DNA of 64,000 nt from Isoetes taiwanensis (Eukaryota > Streptophyta > Lycopodiopsida > Isoetales > Isoetaceae), in assembly GCA_021234155.1 (NCBI GenBank), contig JAJEKV010000057.1, positions 5,797,821 through 5,861,820 of the forward strand. Reading direction: 5' to 3'. Numbering within the stretch: position 1 is the first letter of the stretch; every line of letters starts with the position of its first letter. Below the pieces are notes generated by a model that worked only from the letters and a program-made list of their open reading frames with translations, ran no database searches and had not been told where the DNA came from. A program made the translations under genes and the position numbers. Shown one piece after another: positions 60,091-64,000 of the stretch.

Positions 60091-61054
60091 CTGTAGCATA
60101 ACTGTGGCTTGCAGCAACATCTGATTGCACTGCTTTTAGGCGTGCATGCAACCTCTGTAGGGGTGGTGGAAGGAACCCACTGGTTACTCGAAATTCTTCT
60201 GCCTCTTGAAATGCTATTTCATCCTGAGTACCCTGTAGAACAAAACTTCTGGATGTAAATGCAGTAGAACATCAAAATTCTAAGCTGCCATCATGTATCA
60301 TTAACTAAATTATATATGACCATAATTGACTGATATAAGAAATGTGTTTCAACTCAGATCTAAAGCAACGTGCAGGAGGTTAGTCCATACTTTCAACTGA
60401 AGATGCTAGCCTCAATAAAAACGCTTCAGACTACAGCTCATTTGACAAAAAGTTGAAATACTATTTTGAAGTATATGCAGTACCTCAAGGAACATCAACA
60501 ACTGCAACTGCCCAGATGCAAGAAGTTTTTCATAGACCATAAACATCCATGCTGCCTCCTTATTTCCTTTGCCTATACACTGTTTAGCAATCAAGTGCAT
60601 AACATCACTGCGTGCAAATATTTGCAAAGGTAAAGACAACAACTATGATCAAGATGTTTTCTCTAGAAAAGAATAAACTGTATACCCGGTCTGAATGCAA
60701 CTGCTCATGATCTTCCAAGATTTTTAGCCATCACTTGTCTTTCCAGCAAGTAGGTCCCATCCCATAGCTGCAACCAGCGGTCGAAGAAGTGGAAATGGCA
60801 ACAGGACCTGAGAGACACCACCTACCCATTAATATCCTGTATATAAAGCGAAATTGTATATTATCATATTGATAGCAAACGAAAGAATGCACAAACTACT
60901 TAACATGTGAGAACAGGCTTTAGCTTACATTATTAGCAAGCTGAAGATCCGACTTTTCTATTGCAGAAAGGGCAGCATTAACAACAGTTTCAAAACATGG
61001 ATGCCATTTATTCGTGCGTAGTTAAACATGTCATGCATGAAGGCAGAAACCACT
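60091..61054 (-). repeat. Duplicated gene segment, copy A (~960 bp)
   Basis: Nearly identical to 61,062-62,025 (offset 970-971 bp). Differences are few: an extra base in the GGGGTGGTGG run, AAGAATAAAC against AAGATATAAAC, and a CTTGTC/CCTGTC change at a splice donor. The left edge at 60,091 abuts unrelated sequence. Confidence 0.9.
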
Positions 61055-61202
61055 TGACCTTCTGTAGCATAACTGTGGCTTGCAGCAACATCTGATTGCA
61101 CTGCTTTTAGGCGTGCATGCAACCTCTGTAGGGGGGTGGAAGGAACCCACTGGTTACTCGAAATTCTTCTGCCTCTTGAAATGCTATTTCATCCTGAGTA
61201 CC
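60485..61202 (-). pseudogene. Exons of an unidentified minus-strand gene spanning copies B and A
   Basis: A reading across the B/A junction gives ordered exons. Exon 1 (61,202-60,929) has acceptor TTCTACAG|GGTACTC and donor AATAAT|GTAAGC. It encodes GTQDEIAFQEAEEFRVTSG, RLHARLKAVQSDVAASHSYA, TEGQVVSAFMHDMFNYA and, after a shift, NKWHPCFETVVNAALSAIEK. Exon 2 (60,807-60,735; acceptor TCTCTCAG|GTCCTG) encodes VLLPFPLLRPLVAAMGWDLL. A third block (~60,615-60,485) encodes DVMHLIAKQC and GNKEAAWMFMVYEKLL. The content looks alpha-helical; I cannot name the family. Two breaks are visible in exon 1: a 1-base loss in copy B's G-run (61,131-61,140) and a 1-base loss at GCACGAAT. The run of exons points to a multi-exon gene whose intact parent lies elsewhere or beyond the window. 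Confidence 0.55.
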
Positions 61203-62700
61203 CTGTAGAACAAAACTTCTGGATGTAAATGCAGTAGAACATCAAAATTCTAAGCTGCCATCATGTATCATTAACTAAATTATATATGACCATAATTGAC
61301 TGATATAAGAAATGTGTTTCAACTCAGATCTAAAGCAACGTGCAGGAGGTCAGTCCATACTTTCAACTGAAGATGCTAGCCTCAATAAAAACGCTTCAGA
61401 CTACAGCTCATTTGACAAAAAGTTGAAATACTATTTTGAAGTATATGCAGTACCTCAAGGAACATCAACAACTGCAACTGCCCAGATGCAAGAAGTTTTT
61501 CATAGACCATAAACATCCATGCTGCCTCCTTATTTCCTTTGCCTACACACTGTTTAGCAATCAAGTGCATAACATCACTGCGTGCAAATATTTGCAAAGG
61601 TAAAGACAACAACTATGATCAAGATGTTTTCTCTAGAAAAGATATAAACTGTATACCCGGTCTGAATGCAACTGCTCATGATCTTCCAAGATTTTTAGCC
61701 ATCACCTGTCTTTCCAGCAAGTAGGTCCCATCCCATAGCTGCAACCAGCGGTCGAAGAAGTGGAAATGGCAACAGGACCTGAGAGACACCACCCACCCAT
61801 TAATATCCTATATATAAAGCGAAATTGTATATTATCATATTGATAGCAAACGAAAGAATGCACAAGCTGCTTAACATGTGAGAACAGGCTTTAGCTTACA
61901 TTATTAGCAAGCTGAAGATCCGACTTTTCTATTGCAGAAAGGGCAGCATTAACAACAGTTTCAAAACATGGATGCCATTTATTCGTGCGTAGTTAAACAT
62001 GTCATGCATGAAGGCAGAAACCACTCAAAATGAAGGCATGAAGTCATACATTACAACTCAAAATCTACCATTTTTATCTGCATTTTGTGCTTAACATTAT
62101 TCCATCTCCCATTTCAACTCTATACTCCAGATCAACATATAGTAAGGGAAGGTATGGATAAAACATGTTTTATATGAAGTACATTATAGAGCTGCAGTTC
62201 ATACCAAAGCCGAATGTATTCAATAGCAGAATTCCTGAAGCAACATAGCTCTGTAATGGCCAACAATGCAGCAGCAATAAAGCATCAATCCTCTCATAGA
62301 ATGGCCCTAAAGCATGTTTACAGGATAGATGACCTCAGAAATCACACTTAGTAAACGTGGGCCAGATTGGATATACAGATATCAAGCAAGGAAAATCAAA
62401 AAGTCGGAAAGAATCCAAGGGCCTAAGCCCAGTATACTCACGTGCTTCAATTGCTCTACTTCAATGCTCTGCTTCAAATGAATGATCCGAGCTCTTTTCC
62501 CAGCAAATAAAAACCTCAAGCTTCTGCAAATGTAAGCGAAAGGAGAATAGAAGTCGGCAAGCTTCTGTACAATACATAAACAGATAAGAATGCAGACGGT
62601 TTAGGGTCTTAATATTCACCTGCTCCATCGATGGCACTGGGGAACAAAAAAATATGATGCTTGTGGCGATTCAAAACACCTAAGAAATCTTGCTCCTGAG
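61062..62700 (-). repeat. Duplicated gene segment, copy B, with upstream extension
   Basis: Matches copy A up to ~62,025 and copy C from 61,279 to at least 62,267 (offset 1,733). Beyond copy A's limit it contains a further candidate exon on the minus strand: CTTTAG acceptor, frame PFYERIDALLLLHCW then PLQSYVASGILLLNTFGF, and donor TTTG|GTATG at about 62,200. B is the longest copy seen. Confidence 0.85.
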
Positions 62701-63011
62701 ATTCCTGAGTCCCTAAGCTATCGTAACATTTAACCCAATATGCGTCCCTCCTTCTCTTCTCACATCACTTTCTTTCCTATATTCGATTCTCCTAGAGCTG
62801 GCCGCCCCACACCGAAGGAAAGACGTAGACAGAGAAAGCTGGCCTCCCCACACCGAAGGAAAGACGGAGACAGAGAAACAAAGGACAAAAGCCAGAAGAA
62901 AGCAAGAATTTGAAAATTTGCGTCCCGCAGGGGGAGAAGGGAACGCCGCATGCGTCTGCACATGCGGCGTTCCGGCACACATACCAACACCTTCCCATTT
63001 TAAAAAAGAAG
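62701..63011. other. Spacer with a 41 bp tandem duplication
   Basis: AGCTGGCC(G/T)CCCCACACCG starts at 62,796 and again at 62,837, giving a 41 bp period. The minus-strand frames here (up to 89 codons) have hydrophobic stretches but no recognisable domain. This may be the 5' end or leader of the duplicated gene. Confidence 0.6.
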
Positions 63012-64000
63012 ATTATATATGACCATAATTGACTGATATAAGAAATGTGTTTCAACTCAGATCTAAAGCAACGTGCAGGAGGTCAGTCCATACTTTCAAC
63101 TGAAGATGCTAGCCTCAATAAAAATGCTTCAGACTACAACTCATTTGACAAAAAGTTGAAATACTATTTTGAAGTATATGCAGTACCTCAAGGAACGTCA
63201 ACAACTGCAACTGCCCAGATGCAAGAAGTTTTTCATAGACCATAAACATCCATGCTGCCTCCTTATTTCCTTTGCCTACACACTGTTTAGCAATCAAGTG
63301 CATAACATCACTGCGTGCAAATATTTGCAAAGGTAAAGACAACAACTATGATCAAGATGTTTTCTCTAGAAAAGATATAAACTGTATACCCGGTCTGAAT
63401 GCAACTGCTCATGATCTTCCAAGATTTTTAGCCATCACCTGTCTTTCCAGCAAGTAGGTCCCATCCCATAGCTGCAACCAGCGGTCGAAGAAGTGGAAAT
63501 GGCAACAGGACCTGAGAGACACCACCCACCCATTAATATCCTATATATAAAGCGAAATTGTATATTATCATATTGATAGCAAACGAAAGAATGCACAAGC
63601 TGCTTAACATGTGAGAACAGGCTTTAGCTTACATTATTAGCAAGCTGAAGATCCGACTTTTCTATTGCAGAAAGGGCAGCATTAACAACAGTTTCAAAAC
63701 ATGGATGCCATTTATTCGTGCGTAGTTAAACATGTCATGCATGAAGGCAGAAACCACTCAAAATGAAGGCATGAAGTCATACATTACAACTCAAAATCTA
63801 CCATTTTTATCTGCATTTTGTGCTTAACATTATTCCATCTCCCATTTCAACTCTATACTCCAGATCAACATATAGTAAGGGAAGGTATGGATAAAACATG
63901 TTTTATATGAAGTACATTATAGAGCTGCAGTTCATACCAAAGCCGAATGTATTCAATAGCAGAATTCCTGAAGCAACATAGCTCTGTAATGGCCAACAAT
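63012..64000 (-). repeat. Duplicated gene segment, copy C (runs off window)
   Basis: Nearly identical to 61,279-62,267 at a fixed offset of 1,733 bp, with only scattered substitutions (for example GGAACGTCAAC for GGAACATCAAC). The left junction is at 63,012, where ATTATATATGACC begins. The copy continues to the last base, so the duplication extends beyond this window. Confidence 0.92.

Noticed and set aside
62760..63055. Overlapping hydrophobic minus-strand frames as a membrane protein
   Set aside because: Three frames overlap in the same stretch, driven by the 41 bp duplication, with no conserved motif.

Overview
This window is plant nuclear DNA. It holds one clearly intact gene, an ETHYLENE INSENSITIVE 3-like transcription factor on the minus strand at 28.4-30.7 kb with a spliced 5' leader. 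Almost everything else is transposable elements, their relics and tandem repeats. Plant origin follows from the EIN3-like gene, an En/Spm (CACTA) transposase with its DUF4218 module, Helitron termini and a DUF4283 retroelement protein. The species cannot be fixed. The EIN3-like N-terminus and the LINE family do not look like the usual angiosperm forms, so a non-seed or otherwise divergent land plant is possible, but this is only an impression.

Layout. 0-3 kb: AT-rich DNA with a 3-copy ~120 bp repeat, a (GAA)n tract and a cluster of CGTCGTT-type motifs. 3.1-12.15 kb: a GC-rich tandem satellite of ~1.06-1.11 kb units; one unit is enlarged to 2.0 kb by a four-fold ~300 bp sub-repeat. 13.2-21.0 kb: a decayed CACTA element whose transposase reads on the minus strand, with CGTCGTT/AACGACG repeats near both sides and a possible terminus at 21,019. 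21.2 kb: a sliver of LINE reverse transcriptase. 24.5-28.0 kb: a LINE with endonuclease and reverse transcriptase, broken by frameshifts and ending in a TTCC tail. 28.2-30.8 kb: the EIN3-like gene. 31,957-42,175: a 10.2 kb Ty3/gypsy-like LTR element in minus orientation, with two ~1.7 kb LTRs, 5 bp target duplications (GAGGG), PPT and PBS, and a degenerate, composite interior.

42.2-46 kb: short tandem repeats, a 614 bp MITE, a retroposed DUF4283 fragment with an A-tail, and a 121 bp tandem repeat. 46-56.9 kb: AT-rich DNA with two Helitron 3' ends in opposite orientation, a 325 bp MITE, a perfect 50 bp palindrome and a 3'-truncated second copy of the LINE. 57.8-64 kb: three near-identical ~1 kb copies plus one older partial copy of exons from an unidentified minus-strand gene, and a decayed plus-strand gene of unknown function.

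The genes do not form a pathway; the window is one regulatory gene embedded in a nested transposon landscape. Repeat copies differ mostly by small changes in C/G-rich patches while AT-rich parts match, so some apparent frameshifts may be consensus errors rather than mutations.
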